Source: Clostridia bacterium (GTDB lineage: Bacteria > Bacillota > Clostridia > Lachnospirales > Bianqueaceae). Taken from it: a DNA stretch of 64,000 nucleotides. Position 1 is the stretch's first letter, and the number at the start of each line of letters is the position of its first letter. Location: NCBI GenBank assembly GCA_900764045.1, contig CAAFMN010000010.1:1-64000 (forward strand), given 5' to 3'. The position numbers were made by a program, and so were the translations under genes. The notes under the pieces were generated by a model. The model saw only the letters and a program-made list of their open reading frames with translations. It was not told the origin of the DNA and did no database searches. Positions 24,937 to 33,234 of the stretch are shown here, in pieces.

Positions 24937-25347
24937 TTGGTCGTTCATTTGATCCCTTTTGATTACCCTGATATTGGGGAACAGATCCAGCATCGCCGCA
25001 AAGAATTGGGGCTAACACAGCTTCAACTGGCCGATCAGGTACCATGCAGCACCACCTATATCTCACGCATCGAAAATGGTGCCAAGCCCAGTCTAGAAGT
25101 TATCGTGCGCATTGCGCACATCCTGGATATGAGTCTGGATACACTGTTCTGCATTCAAGGAGCTGACGACACCCATTTGCACCAGATTCTGCGCATGATT
25201 TCCAACCAGCCGCCAGAGATCCGCCGTGTCACCTTTGCCATGCTCTATGCGTACCTTCAGACTCTGAATCCATCCGTCTACCATCTGGCCGCGGATTCGG
25301 ACGAGCCCGCCGCTCTGCTGGCCGACACTCCCAATAAAATGGATTGA
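24937..25347 (+). CDS. XRE-family helix-turn-helix regulator
   Basis: This is a DNA-binding protein of about 136 residues with one N-terminal HTH_3 domain: GEQIQHRRKELGLTQLQLAD, then VPCSTTYISRIENGAKPSLEVIVRIAHIL. The C-terminal half is helical and probably dimerises. Start choice is uncertain. TTG at 24937 sits seven to ten bases after an AAAGGATG site and is preferred; ATG at 24928 is the alternative. It is divergent from the AAA protein gene, which it might regulate. It has no recognisable ligand domain. Confidence 0.85.
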   Translation: MVVHLIPFDYPDIGEQIQHRRKELGLTQLQLADQVPCSTTYISRIENGAKPSLEVIVRIAHILDMSLDTLFCIQGADDTHLHQILRMISNQPPEIRRVTFAMLYAYLQTLNPSVYHLAADSDEPAALLADTPNKMD

Positions 25348-25379
25348 CTTTTTTATTGTATCCGTATCGGATGGATTTG

Positions 25380-26150
25380 TCAAGAGAGGGAATACTGCCG
25401 GCCCTCCGCGTCGATCCCGTAATTCTCTCTCAGAACCAATTCGGATACCGTACCTATACTGTATCCCATTTCTTCCAGTCCCGTCAGGATCCCATCCAGC
25501 GCCTGCGCCGTATATTTTGTATTATTATGAAAGAGCAGGATCGCGCCCGGTTTCAGGTTTTTATGTTCCAGAACCCTTTTCAGCATATCCTGTGCCCCAT
25601 ATTCCTTCCAGTCCAGGCTGTCTACCGACCATTGTACCGTTAGATACCCGCAGCTTTCCGCGGCTTCAATGACCTGATTGTTATAAGCGCCGTAAGGAGC
25701 GCGGAACAGATTCATCGAATACCCTGTCAGCCTGCGCACCTCTTCGTCCAATGCCGTGATCTCCTGTACGCATTCCTGCTGTCCGATGGTCGTCATATCC
25801 ACATGATGATCCGCATGACTTGCCAACTCATGCCCTCTCTCCGCGATCTCCGCAAGCTCCTTCGGCCAGCGCCTGACCCAACTCCCCACGACAAAAAAGG
25901 TAGCATGCACCTGATGCTTTTCCATAATATCCATCAGCTCCTGCAAATCCTGTGTTCCAGTCGCGACGTCAAAGCTGAGCGCTATTCTTTTTTCCACCGT
26001 TTCCACACAATACACCGGGACCTTTCTACTCTGCGCTCCCGCCTGCTTCTCCCTGCAGACCCGTGCCATTGCCTGAAACCCTACGGCACACATTGCTGTC
26101 AGACAGATCACCAGTACCGTCAATAAGAACCCTTCCATCTTGCATCCCAT
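25380..26150 (-). CDS. Polysaccharide deacetylase (NodB domain), membrane-anchored
   Basis: This 256-residue protein has an N-terminal membrane anchor (MEGFLLTVLVICLTAMCAVGF) and an extracellular NodB homology domain. The CE4 motifs are ALSFDVATGTQD (motif 1, with Ala in place of the usual second Asp), SHADHHVDM (motif 2, HxxxH), RAPYGAYN (motif 3), VDSLDW (motif 4) and LLFHNN (motif 5). Substrates would be peptidoglycan or another acetylated glycan; members with a changed motif 1 are common among sporulation-linked PdaB-like proteins. It is divergent from the ApbE lipoprotein gene. Confidence 0.85.
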   Translation of the reverse strand: MGCKMEGFLLTVLVICLTAMCAVGFQAMARVCREKQAGAQSRKVPVYCVETVEKRIALSFDVATGTQDLQELMDIMEKHQVHATFFVVGSWVRRWPKELAEIAERGHELASHADHHVDMTTIGQQECVQEITALDEEVRRLTGYSMNLFRAPYGAYNNQVIEAAESCGYLTVQWSVDSLDWKEYGAQDMLKRVLEHKNLKPGAILLFHNNTKYTAQALDGILTGLEEMGYSIGTVSELVLRENYGIDAEGRQYSLS

Positions 26151-26275
26151 GGAATCAATCCCTCTCCTATTTACAAAAAAATCTTACACCTATACTTTTT
26201 TTATTGCTTTTTTACCTTTTTTATGGTATTGTAAGAGAAAGTACCGGCAGGTCTGCCGGCTCCGGAGGTGCTTCC

Positions 26276-27268
26276 ATGAACCGCAGCTATTCTGCTGTAC
26301 TGCTCCTTATTTTCTGTTGCCTGTACATGGGATTTTCCGGATGTTTTTCTGAGACTTCCTACACAACCTACTACTTCGACTATTTTGATACCTTTTCCAC
26401 ATTGACTGTGTACGCTTCTTCAGAAGAAGAGGCCGCAAAATATGATGAGATCACACGGCAGGCGCTGGAGTTCTATCATCAGCTCTACAACGCTTATGTT
26501 CCCTACGACGGAGTCGTCAATCTATATACTCTGAATGCTTCCGCCGGGCAGGGTGCCGTCACCATCTCCCCGGAACTATATGATTTTCTTGCCTATTGTC
26601 TGGATGCTTACGAGGTTAGCCGTCACACGGTCAATATTGCTCTGGGGCCGGTTCTTGCTCTATGGCAGGAAGCGCTTTATTCAGACACTCATACCCTCCC
26701 AGAAGAAACCGCACTACAGGAAGCTTCCCGCTTCTGTGACCCTTCCGGTCTTATTCTTGATAAGGACCAATGCAGTGCTGAACTGCTGTGTCCGGAGATG
26801 CGGCTGGATGCCGGAGCACTGGCAAAGGGCTATGCTGCCGGGCAGATCGAGCTTCTGCTGCGTCAGGCAGGATGCCGGCGTGCTCTGTTCAGCGCCGGGG
26901 GCAATGTCGTCTGTATCGGCTCCCCGCCTGGTCTAAACGGCTGGAATGTAGGCATTCAGAATCCGGATACCACATCGGATGTCAGCCTGTATACAACCTG
27001 GCTGGTGAAGGATTCCAGTGTAGTTACAAGCGGTGACTACGAACGGTATTTTGATCTCGATGGTATGCGTTATCACCACATCATTGATCCAGCAACCCTG
27101 CAGCCGGGCCGGCGCTATCACAGTGTTACCGTCAGCTGCAAGGACAGTGCTGCCGCCGACATGCTCTCAACGGCTCTCTTTCTTCTTCCCGAAGAGGAAG
27201 GACGTAGTCTTGCCGCAGAGTACGGAGCAAGAGTTCTCTATATTTACAACGACTATACTTCCGGCTGA
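26276..27268 (+). CDS. apbE: FAD:protein FMN transferase, ApbE family lipoprotein
   Basis: This 330-residue enzyme attaches FMN to Thr/Ser residues of flavoproteins such as NqrC or RnfG subunits outside the membrane. It has a lipoprotein signal (LLLIFCCLYMGFSGC). The ApbE motifs are YFDTFSTLTVY near 33, LDAGALAKGYAAGQ near 182, ALFSAGGNV near 206, and VVTSGDYERYF followed by HHIIDPATLQPG near 253-275. The start is ATG 26276 with GGAGGTG six bases upstream. No Rnf or Nqr genes are in the window, so its client is elsewhere. Confidence 0.92.
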   Translation: MNRSYSAVLLLIFCCLYMGFSGCFSETSYTTYYFDYFDTFSTLTVYASSEEEAAKYDEITRQALEFYHQLYNAYVPYDGVVNLYTLNASAGQGAVTISPELYDFLAYCLDAYEVSRHTVNIALGPVLALWQEALYSDTHTLPEETALQEASRFCDPSGLILDKDQCSAELLCPEMRLDAGALAKGYAAGQIELLLRQAGCRRALFSAGGNVVCIGSPPGLNGWNVGIQNPDTTSDVSLYTTWLVKDSSVVTSGDYERYFDLDGMRYHHIIDPATLQPGRRYHSVTVSCKDSAAADMLSTALFLLPEEEGRSLAAEYGARVLYIYNDYTSG

Positions 27269-27269
27269 T

Positions 27270-27545
27270 CTATCGTTCCTTGTCCCGGTTATCCCGGCAC
27301 AGACAGACCTGCGGATCCAAATCTACCAATATATAATCGCAGCCGATCCGATAGATCATCTCCCAGGGAACACGGTACAGGTTTTCCCTGCCGCCCCACC
27401 CAAAGAATTTGGCCGGACAGCTTACGATAAAGGCGCAGATCCTGCCGCAGGCAAGATCCAGTTCCAGGTCGCACACATATCCCAGCCGGACTCCATCCCG
27501 GATATTGATGACCTCTTTGGATTCCAGTTCATCCAGGCGAACCAT
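27270..27545 (-). CDS. YlmC/YmxH-family PRC-barrel protein
   Basis: This 91-residue protein starts MVRLDELESKEVINIRDGVRLGYVCDLELDL, the typical opening of the YlmC/YmxH family, a single PRC-barrel domain seen in spore-forming Firmicutes. It then has GRICAFIVSCP and YRVPWEMIYRIGCDYILVD. The precise role is unknown. It is convergent with apbE, the two stops lying one base apart, and divergent from a small membrane protein gene. Confidence 0.88.
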   Translation of the reverse strand: MVRLDELESKEVINIRDGVRLGYVCDLELDLACGRICAFIVSCPAKFFGWGGRENLYRVPWEMIYRIGCDYILVDLDPQVCLCRDNRDKER

Positions 27546-27618
27546 GGTTTTATGTTCCTTTCCGAATTTTATTATATTCTATGCCGTTTAACATGTACAC
27601 TTTCTAAGGAGGTTTGAC

Positions 27619-28116
27619 ATGTCTCTGGTTTTATTCGCGGCCGGTATGATTCTGGCCTTTCTGGATCTCGTAATCGATCAGGTGGATATTCTGCCGGACT
27701 GTGCGGGTTTTCTTCTGCTTTTACTCGGAATGATTCCGCTTCTGACGCACAAAAAGCTATCCATTTTTTATATCCTATGCCCCATTCTCGGGTTATTCTG
27801 TAGCTTCGCCAGACTCTTTGTCCGTACAGATTCGTGGGCACTCCTGCTTTTGCTGTTTCAGTCGTGCGCCGGTTTCCTGCTGATCTTCTTTCTCGCGAGA
27901 TGCATGTATCCGAGCCGGAGCAAGGGTTCCGATGATTCTCTCCGTTTTCAGAGCCTGCTGACCGCTCACTTTTTCCTGATGATCACCAAGCTTTTCGCCG
28001 GTTTTCTGGGACTAATCGAGCTTCTGGGAATTCTGGTGCTGCTGTTTCAGACGGTGATCCTGATCTATGAGGTCGTGACTGTCTGCCGCCATTGGCCGGC
28101 ACGTCCAATATATTAA
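27619..28116 (+). CDS. Hypothetical polytopic membrane protein
   Basis: This 165-residue protein has about five hydrophobic segments and starts MSLVLFAAGMILAFLDLVIDQVDILPDCAGFLLLLLG. The DxxIDxxDILPDxxGF pattern recurs in small membrane proteins of Clostridia that have no assigned function. An AAGGAGG site lies just before the ATG. It ends 21 bp before the sugar-isomerase operon and may be co-transcribed with it, though no functional link is evident. Confidence 0.75.
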   Translation: MSLVLFAAGMILAFLDLVIDQVDILPDCAGFLLLLLGMIPLLTHKKLSIFYILCPILGLFCSFARLFVRTDSWALLLLLFQSCAGFLLIFFLARCMYPSRSKGSDDSLRFQSLLTAHFFLMITKLFAGFLGLIELLGILVLLFQTVILIYEVVTVCRHWPARPIY

Positions 28117-28137
28117 AATTATAAGGGGGATATTCTT

Positions 28138-28917
28138 ATGGCAATGACACTGGGCGCACAGCTCTATACCGTGCGCGATTTTACCAAAACACCGGAACAG
28201 ATCGAAACGACACTCCGGCGTATTCGGGATATGGGCTTTAAGACCATTCAGATCTCTGCTTTTGGTCCCATGGATCCGGTCCGGCTGGGCGAACTGATTC
28301 ATGAGTTGGATCTGTATGTTTGTGTAACGCACAATCCCTTTTCCAGACTTCAGAACGATCTGCCGGCCCTGATTCAGGAACATCGACTGATGGGCTGCGA
28401 TACGATCGGTCTGGGCGCTATGCCCGGCGAGTACCGCAATGATGAAGAAGGTTTCCGTAAGTTCATTCACGATATCGCGCCTATCGCGCACGAGATTCAT
28501 GAAGAGGGCATGCAGTTTGCCTATCACAACCACAATTTTGAATTTACTCGCTTCGGGAATCATACCGGTATGGATATGCTCTTTGATCAGACCCATCCGG
28601 AAGAGTTCCACTTCATTCTGGACACCTACTGGCTTCAGATGGGTGGCGTCAATCCGGCCGTTTATATCCGCCGTGCCAAAGACCGCATGAAGGTCTGCCA
28701 CTTCAAGGATTTCGCTGTGGAAGGTTTCACACCACATTTTGCCGAAGTGGGCAACGGCAATCTGGATCTTCATGAGTGCTACCGTGCCTGCCGGGATGCC
28801 GGCGTTAAGGATATCGTAATCGAACAGGATGTTTGCCCGGGAGATCCCTTTGATTCTCTGGCAATCAGCTTCGCAAACCTGAAAAAATTGGCCGCAGAGG
28901 AGGAAGCTTCATGTTAA
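28138..28917 (+). CDS. Sugar phosphate isomerase/epimerase-type TIM-barrel enzyme (first)
   Basis: This 259-residue protein of the AP-endonuclease-2-like (xylose isomerase-like) fold starts MAMTLGAQLYTVRDFTKTPEQIETTLRRI. Metal ligands fit AYHNHNFEF near 128, FHFILDTYWLQMGG near 158, MKVCHFKDF near 184 and DIVIEQDV near 224. Such enzymes epimerise, isomerise or, next to Gfo/Idh/MocA oxidoreductases, act on 3-keto-glycosides. A GGGGG-type site precedes the ATG. It overlaps the second TIM-barrel gene by seven bases, and a Gfo/Idh/MocA gene follows. Confidence 0.85.
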   Translation: MAMTLGAQLYTVRDFTKTPEQIETTLRRIRDMGFKTIQISAFGPMDPVRLGELIHELDLYVCVTHNPFSRLQNDLPALIQEHRLMGCDTIGLGAMPGEYRNDEEGFRKFIHDIAPIAHEIHEEGMQFAYHNHNFEFTRFGNHTGMDMLFDQTHPEEFHFILDTYWLQMGGVNPAVYIRRAKDRMKVCHFKDFAVEGFTPHFAEVGNGNLDLHECYRACRDAGVKDIVIEQDVCPGDPFDSLAISFANLKKLAAEEEASC

Positions 28918-29768
28918 AATATACCCTGACCGGATTCGCAGATGAGATCTCTCCAGATCTGAACGTACAGATGGATGTTCTGGATTCTCTGGATATTCAT
29001 CATATTGAAATGCGCGGTGTGGATGGCCGCAATCTCTGCGACTATTCGCTGGAAGAAGCCAAAACCGTTAAAAAACGAATGGATGAGCGTGGTTTCTCCT
29101 TATCCGCTGTCGGTTCTCCGCTGGGCAAAATCAAGATCACGGATCCCTTTGAGCCGCACTTTGAGAAATTCTGTCACGCCTGTGATCTGGCAGAGCTGTT
29201 TGAGACGCCTCTGATTCGTATCTTTAGTTTTTATATTCCGGAAGGACAGGATCCGGCGCTGTATCGGGACGAAGTCCTGCGCCGCATGTCCGCTATGGTG
29301 GAGGAAGCCCGCCGCCGCGGCATCACACTGCTTCATGAAAATGAAAAGCACATTTACGGCGATATTCCGGAACGCTGTCTGGATCTCGTCAAGAACTTTT
29401 ATGGCGACAACTTTAAGGTAACCTTTGACCCGGCTAATTTTGTTCAGTGCCAGGTGCAGGTATATCCGCACGCTTACGAGCTACTGGCGCCTTATATCGC
29501 TTACCTGCATATCAAGGACGCCTATCTGTCCGACGGACATGTAACTGTAGCCGGACGCGGAGACGGCGGTGTTAAGGAAGTCCTGACTCGGCTGAGTGAA
29601 GCCGGATTCTCCGGCTACCTTTCTCTGGAACCGCATCTGACCAACTTTGTCGGCTTCAGCGATCTGGAGGCGGATGCTGCCTCTCAAGTTAAGGAGGATG
29701 CCGGTATGGGCGCCAAGCTTTTTGCTGCTGCCGCTCATGAGCTTCGGTCTATTCTAAAAACATTATAA
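28911..29768 (+). CDS. Sugar phosphate isomerase/epimerase-type TIM-barrel enzyme (second)
   Basis: This 285-residue enzyme has the same fold as its upstream neighbour but low sequence similarity to it. It starts MLKYTLTGFADEISPDLNVQMDVLD. Expected metal-site segments are GITLLHENEKHIYGD near 140, KVTFDPANFVQC near 169, YLHIKDAYLSDG near 198 and YLSLEPHLTNF near 237. It is translationally coupled to the first isomerase. Two different members in one operon suggest successive steps on the same sugar. Confidence 0.85.
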   Translation: MLKYTLTGFADEISPDLNVQMDVLDSLDIHHIEMRGVDGRNLCDYSLEEAKTVKKRMDERGFSLSAVGSPLGKIKITDPFEPHFEKFCHACDLAELFETPLIRIFSFYIPEGQDPALYRDEVLRRMSAMVEEARRRGITLLHENEKHIYGDIPERCLDLVKNFYGDNFKVTFDPANFVQCQVQVYPHAYELLAPYIAYLHIKDAYLSDGHVTVAGRGDGGVKEVLTRLSEAGFSGYLSLEPHLTNFVGFSDLEADAASQVKEDAGMGAKLFAAAAHELRSILKTL

Positions 29769-29794
29769 TATATTTATATCAGGAGGGTTACACA

Positions 29795-30961
29795 ATGGAA
29801 AAAGTACGTTTTGGCGTTGTCGGCATTGGAAACATGGGTTCCAGCCACAGTGTCAAGCTGGATCAGGGCACCGTTCCTGAGATCGAGCTGACCGCTGTCT
29901 GCGATGTCAAAGAGGAGCGCCGCACCTGGGCCCACGACCATCTGAGCGATCGTGTACAGATCTATTCCGACGCGATCGAAATGTTTGAGAAGGCCCCGCT
30001 GGATGCCGTCATCATCGCGACACCGCACTATGATCATCCCCGTCTGGTGATCGCCGCTCTGGAACACAACCTGCATGTCATCACGGAAAAACCAGCCGGC
30101 GTCTATACTGCCGCGGTTCGTGAGATGAATGAAGCTGCTGCTAAGAGCAACAAACTCTTCGGTATCATGTACAATCAGCGCACCAATCCGGTTTATGCCA
30201 AGGTTAAGGAAATGCTGGAATCCGGAGAGCTGGGAGAAATCAAGCGTGTCGTATGGCTGATCACCAACTGGTACCGTTCTCAGAGTTACTATAACTCCGG
30301 CGGCTGGCGTGCCACCTGGGAAGGTGAGGGCGGCGGTGTACTGCTGAATCAGTGCCCGCATAATCTTGACCTGCTGCAATGGATTGCCGGAATGCCTTGC
30401 GGCGTCCGCGCCTTTATGAAATACGGTGTTAACCGTGATATCGAAGTAGAAAACGATGTTACCGCCTATCTGGAATATCCCAACGGCGCAACCGGTCTGT
30501 TTGTTACTTCTACCCATGAGACACCCGGAACCAATCGTCTGGAGATCTCCGGCGACCGCGGCAAAATTGTCGTTGAAAATGATACGATTCATTTCTCCCG
30601 CAACCGTATCGGTGAGCATGAATTCAACGCGACCTGGCAGAATGGTTTTGGCTCTCCGGAGCATTGGGAGATTGTTGTTCCGCCCGCCAAGGCTCCCGCA
30701 CTGCGTGACCACATGGGAATCTTCGCGAACTTTGCCTCCGCTGTTCTGCATGGTACGCCGCTTCTGGCTCCCGGCTGCGAGGGCATCCGCGGTTTGTCCA
30801 TCTCCAACGCAATGCATCTGTCCGATTGGACCGGCACAATGGTCGATCCGACGCATCTGGACGAGGCATTGTTCAAGAAGCTGCTGGATGAGCATATTGC
30901 CAATTCCACTATGAAAAAAGAGGACGCTTCCGTTACGCTGGACGTCACCGGAACTCACTAA
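29795..30961 (+). CDS. Gfo/Idh/MocA-family NAD(P)-dependent oxidoreductase
   Basis: This 388-residue enzyme starts MEKVRFGVVGIGNMGSSHSV, a Rossmann GxGxxG motif, followed by AVCDVKEERR. The EKP signature is in HVITEKPAGVYT near 93, and the C-terminal substrate domain holds NQCPHNLDLLQWI near 184 with the expected His of the DxxxH motif. It oxidises or reduces a sugar, inositol or glycoside. It is the last gene of the operon with two TIM-barrel enzymes and is followed by a strong terminator. Confidence 0.9.
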   Translation: MEKVRFGVVGIGNMGSSHSVKLDQGTVPEIELTAVCDVKEERRTWAHDHLSDRVQIYSDAIEMFEKAPLDAVIIATPHYDHPRLVIAALEHNLHVITEKPAGVYTAAVREMNEAAAKSNKLFGIMYNQRTNPVYAKVKEMLESGELGEIKRVVWLITNWYRSQSYYNSGGWRATWEGEGGGVLLNQCPHNLDLLQWIAGMPCGVRAFMKYGVNRDIEVENDVTAYLEYPNGATGLFVTSTHETPGTNRLEISGDRGKIVVENDTIHFSRNRIGEHEFNATWQNGFGSPEHWEIVVPPAKAPALRDHMGIFANFASAVLHGTPLLAPGCEGIRGLSISNAMHLSDWTGTMVDPTHLDEALFKKLLDEHIANSTMKKEDASVTLDVTGTH

Positions 30962-30970
30962 CACCAATCA

Positions 30971-31018
30971 AAAAGATCCGTCGAATTTCCACACTTGGGA
31001 AATCCCGACGGATCTTTC
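30971..31018. terminator. Bidirectional terminator after the sugar operon
   Basis: The long stem AAAGATCCGTCG / CGACGGATCTTT (30972-30983 / 31006-31017) encloses a second stem ATTTCC/GGAAAT. It serves the oxidoreductase gene and the convergent M42 peptidase gene. Confidence 0.85.
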
Positions 31019-31033
31019 TCTATTCTTCCACTC

Positions 31034-32107
31034 TTACAGGCTCTTTATTACATCCTCATTGACCGCTTTGACAATCTCTACCGCGGCACGCACTGCGTTA
31101 TCCACATCCTCCATCGCAGCAAATCCCTGCGGGGTATGCGCATAGCGGCTTGGAATCGATACCGTGATCGACGGAATTCCTCGCTGCATCGAATGGTATA
31201 CGCCGCCGTTGGTGCCGCCGCCGCGACGCACCGCCACTTGCATTGGAATCTCTTTTTCATTGCATACATTCAGTGCGAATTTCGCGAATCGCGGATGCGT
31301 GATCATGGATACATCCATAAGACGAATCATCGGTCCCCGCTTCATTGCGGATTGAACCGCATATTCCGGCGTAAAGGTATCATCTGCCGGGCACCCTTCA
31401 AAGCCAACCGTAAGAGCCGGATCTACCGTTCTTCCAGCTACCCGGGCACCGCGTCCGCCGACTTCCTCCTGACTGGACAAAACGCCTACGACATCGACAT
31501 CCAGATCTGCCTCGGCAAGTTCTTTCATGGAACGAAGCAGCGCAAGGCATCCGACACGGCAGTCAAACGCCTTGCCCATCATGATTCCCCGCTTTTCGTC
31601 TGCCTCAAACCGCACTGCCGGCGCGACCGGAGCACCTACGCTGATATGAAAGACTTCCCTTGTCTCCTGTGCGGAAACCGCGCCGATATCGATCACCATA
31701 TCCGCCGTATGCATGGGCTTGTTCCGTTCCTCCTCGGTCATAAAGTGAACCGGCTTGGCCGCAACAATACCGGGAACATACTCTCCCAGATCATTTTTCA
31801 CATATACCTTGGTTCCCGGTACAGAAAACTCGTTCCAGCCGCCCAGCTGCAAAAACTGCAGTGTACCGTTCGGCTTGATAAACTGCACGATAAACCCGAC
31901 TTCATCACTGTGGGCATCCAGCATCACAACCGGACGGTCTCCGGTATTCTGCCGCCGTGTGATATACAGATTCCGCATATTATCCTCATGCACCTCGGCA
32001 AACGGCTCCGCGTACTCCCGCGCTACCGCAATGACATCATCCTCAAACCCGGATGGGCCAAACGCATTGGACAACCTCTCCATCCACCGCAATTGTTCCT
32101 GATTCAT
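31034..32107 (-). CDS. M42-family metallopeptidase (glutamyl aminopeptidase-like)
   Basis: This 357-residue cytoplasmic metallo-aminopeptidase of family M42 forms large dodecameric shells in known members. Signatures are NAFGPSGFEDDV near 13, LDAHSDEVGF near 63 (metal ligand His and Asp), FDCRVGCLALL near 176, SQEEVGGRGA near 207 (catalytic Glu), VGFEGCPADD and SRYAHTPQG near 317 (metal His). Its start overlaps the stop of the AraC-type regulator by four bases, so the regulator and peptidase share an mRNA. Confidence 0.92.
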   Translation of the reverse strand: MNQEQLRWMERLSNAFGPSGFEDDVIAVAREYAEPFAEVHEDNMRNLYITRRQNTGDRPVVMLDAHSDEVGFIVQFIKPNGTLQFLQLGGWNEFSVPGTKVYVKNDLGEYVPGIVAAKPVHFMTEEERNKPMHTADMVIDIGAVSAQETREVFHISVGAPVAPAVRFEADEKRGIMMGKAFDCRVGCLALLRSMKELAEADLDVDVVGVLSSQEEVGGRGARVAGRTVDPALTVGFEGCPADDTFTPEYAVQSAMKRGPMIRLMDVSMITHPRFAKFALNVCNEKEIPMQVAVRRGGGTNGGVYHSMQRGIPSITVSIPSRYAHTPQGFAAMEDVDNAVRAAVEIVKAVNEDVIKSL

Positions 32108-33021
32108 ACCTCTCTGTTCCTCCTCTTATGTTCCCGCCGTTCCTGCGCCTCATAAATGCGCTCCTGCTTCCGATATCCGACCGGCGTGACACCTGAAATT
32201 TTATGAAATACCCTGCCAAAATGCGTAACCGTCCCAAAGCCGACTTTTTCCGCGATTTCCGATACGGAATAGTTGGTCCTGCTCAGAAATCGCTGCGCTT
32301 CACGTACACGCACATTGTTCAGATATTCTACAAAAGTAAAACCGGTTACATCCTTAAAAGCATGACTTAAATAAAACTTACTGATAAAAAACTGCTGTGC
32401 TACTGTCTCCAGCGAAAGATGCTCCATATAATGCGAATTGATATAACTTAGCACATCAAAGATTCTCCTGTTGGCCTGCTTCAGCGTCTCTTCTGCTTCT
32501 TTGCGCCATTCTTCCCGGTGTCTTCTGGCAAAGACCAGAAGCTCAATGATATAAGCCTTGACCTGCAGCTCATAGCCGGGATCCTTCTGACGGATTTCCG
32601 CATAGAGTCGGCCCACCAGATCATCCATACTCTCCTTATTGGGTCCGCTAAAAGACAAAATCATGCTGCCGCTGCTGAACATCTCCTCTAAAAAAGCAGC
32701 ATAATTCCCATCCGGATCCGATATCATCGTATCCCGCACATTGATCAGTAGCCGATGATGAGACTTTTCAAGAGTCTCCAGCGTACGGTGCAATTCTTTT
32801 TTATCCAGCAGCACCAGATCTCCTGCTTTGATGTAGTAGGTATTATCCTTAATAAAGTAATACCGGCTGCCCCCCAATAGATAATACACCTCATAATAAT
32901 CATGAAAATGCTGCTCTGACATGGTGTACGAACCATTGCGCTGTGTAAAGGAAACCTCTACTCCCTGAGCATCTCTGTACACATAATTATTATCCGGAAA
33001 TGTCACGCTTTTTTCTTCCAC
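32104..33021 (-). CDS. AraC-family transcriptional regulator with N-terminal cupin
   Basis: This 305-residue regulator has an N-terminal cupin sensor (HFHDYYEVYYLLGGSRYYFIKDNTYYIKAGDLVLL) and a C-terminal double helix-turn-helix of the AraC/XylS type (HYMEHLSLETVAQQFFISKFYLSHAFKDVTG and VRVREAQRFLSRTNYSVSEIAEKVGFGTVTHFGRVFHKISGVTP). Such proteins usually sense a sugar. Its start is GTG at 33021 with AGAGGT upstream. The 130-nt leader is highly structured and includes a terminator-like hairpin just before the ribosome site. It precedes the M42 gene. Confidence 0.92.
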   Translation of the reverse strand: MEEKSVTFPDNNYVYRDAQGVEVSFTQRNGSYTMSEQHFHDYYEVYYLLGGSRYYFIKDNTYYIKAGDLVLLDKKELHRTLETLEKSHHRLLINVRDTMISDPDGNYAAFLEEMFSSGSMILSFSGPNKESMDDLVGRLYAEIRQKDPGYELQVKAYIIELLVFARRHREEWRKEAEETLKQANRRIFDVLSYINSHYMEHLSLETVAQQFFISKFYLSHAFKDVTGFTFVEYLNNVRVREAQRFLSRTNYSVSEIAEKVGFGTVTHFGRVFHKISGVTPVGYRKQERIYEAQERREHKRRNREV

Positions 33022-33039
33022 ACATATACCTCTTTTTAA

Positions 33040-33142
33040 AAAGACCGGCTGTCTAATAAGACCGCCGGTAAAAATGGTTTAATAAGAAACGGGGATTCTT
33101 ATTAAAACGAGGTGAGCAATTCTATCGCATCGCGATAGAAGA
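33040..33142 (-). promoter_or_regulatory. Structured leader with attenuator-like terminator before the AraC-type gene
   Basis: On the minus strand three hairpins follow the transcription start. They are TTCTATCGC-GAT-GCGATAGAA (33140-33120), TTAATAAGAA/TTCTTATTAA (33105-33079), and ACCGGC/GCCGGT (33069-33044) followed by CTTTTT. The third looks like an intrinsic terminator directly before the SD. TAATAAGA of hairpin 2 can pair either with its own 3' arm or with TCTTATTA in the loop of hairpin 3, which gives two alternative folds. Confidence 0.5.
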
Positions 33143-33149
33143 CAAGTTT

Positions 33150-33178
33150 AGTATATCACCGTGGTAGTATCCTGTCAA
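33150..33178 (-). promoter_or_regulatory. Promoter of the AraC-M42 operon
   Basis: -35 TTGACA at 33173-33178, 17-bp spacer, -10 TATACT at 33150-33155. Confidence 0.8.
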
Positions 33179-33234
33179 CCCTTTTTTTCAGGGATTTTAA
33201 GAACTTTTGTAGTATCTGATTTACAAAAAGTCTT

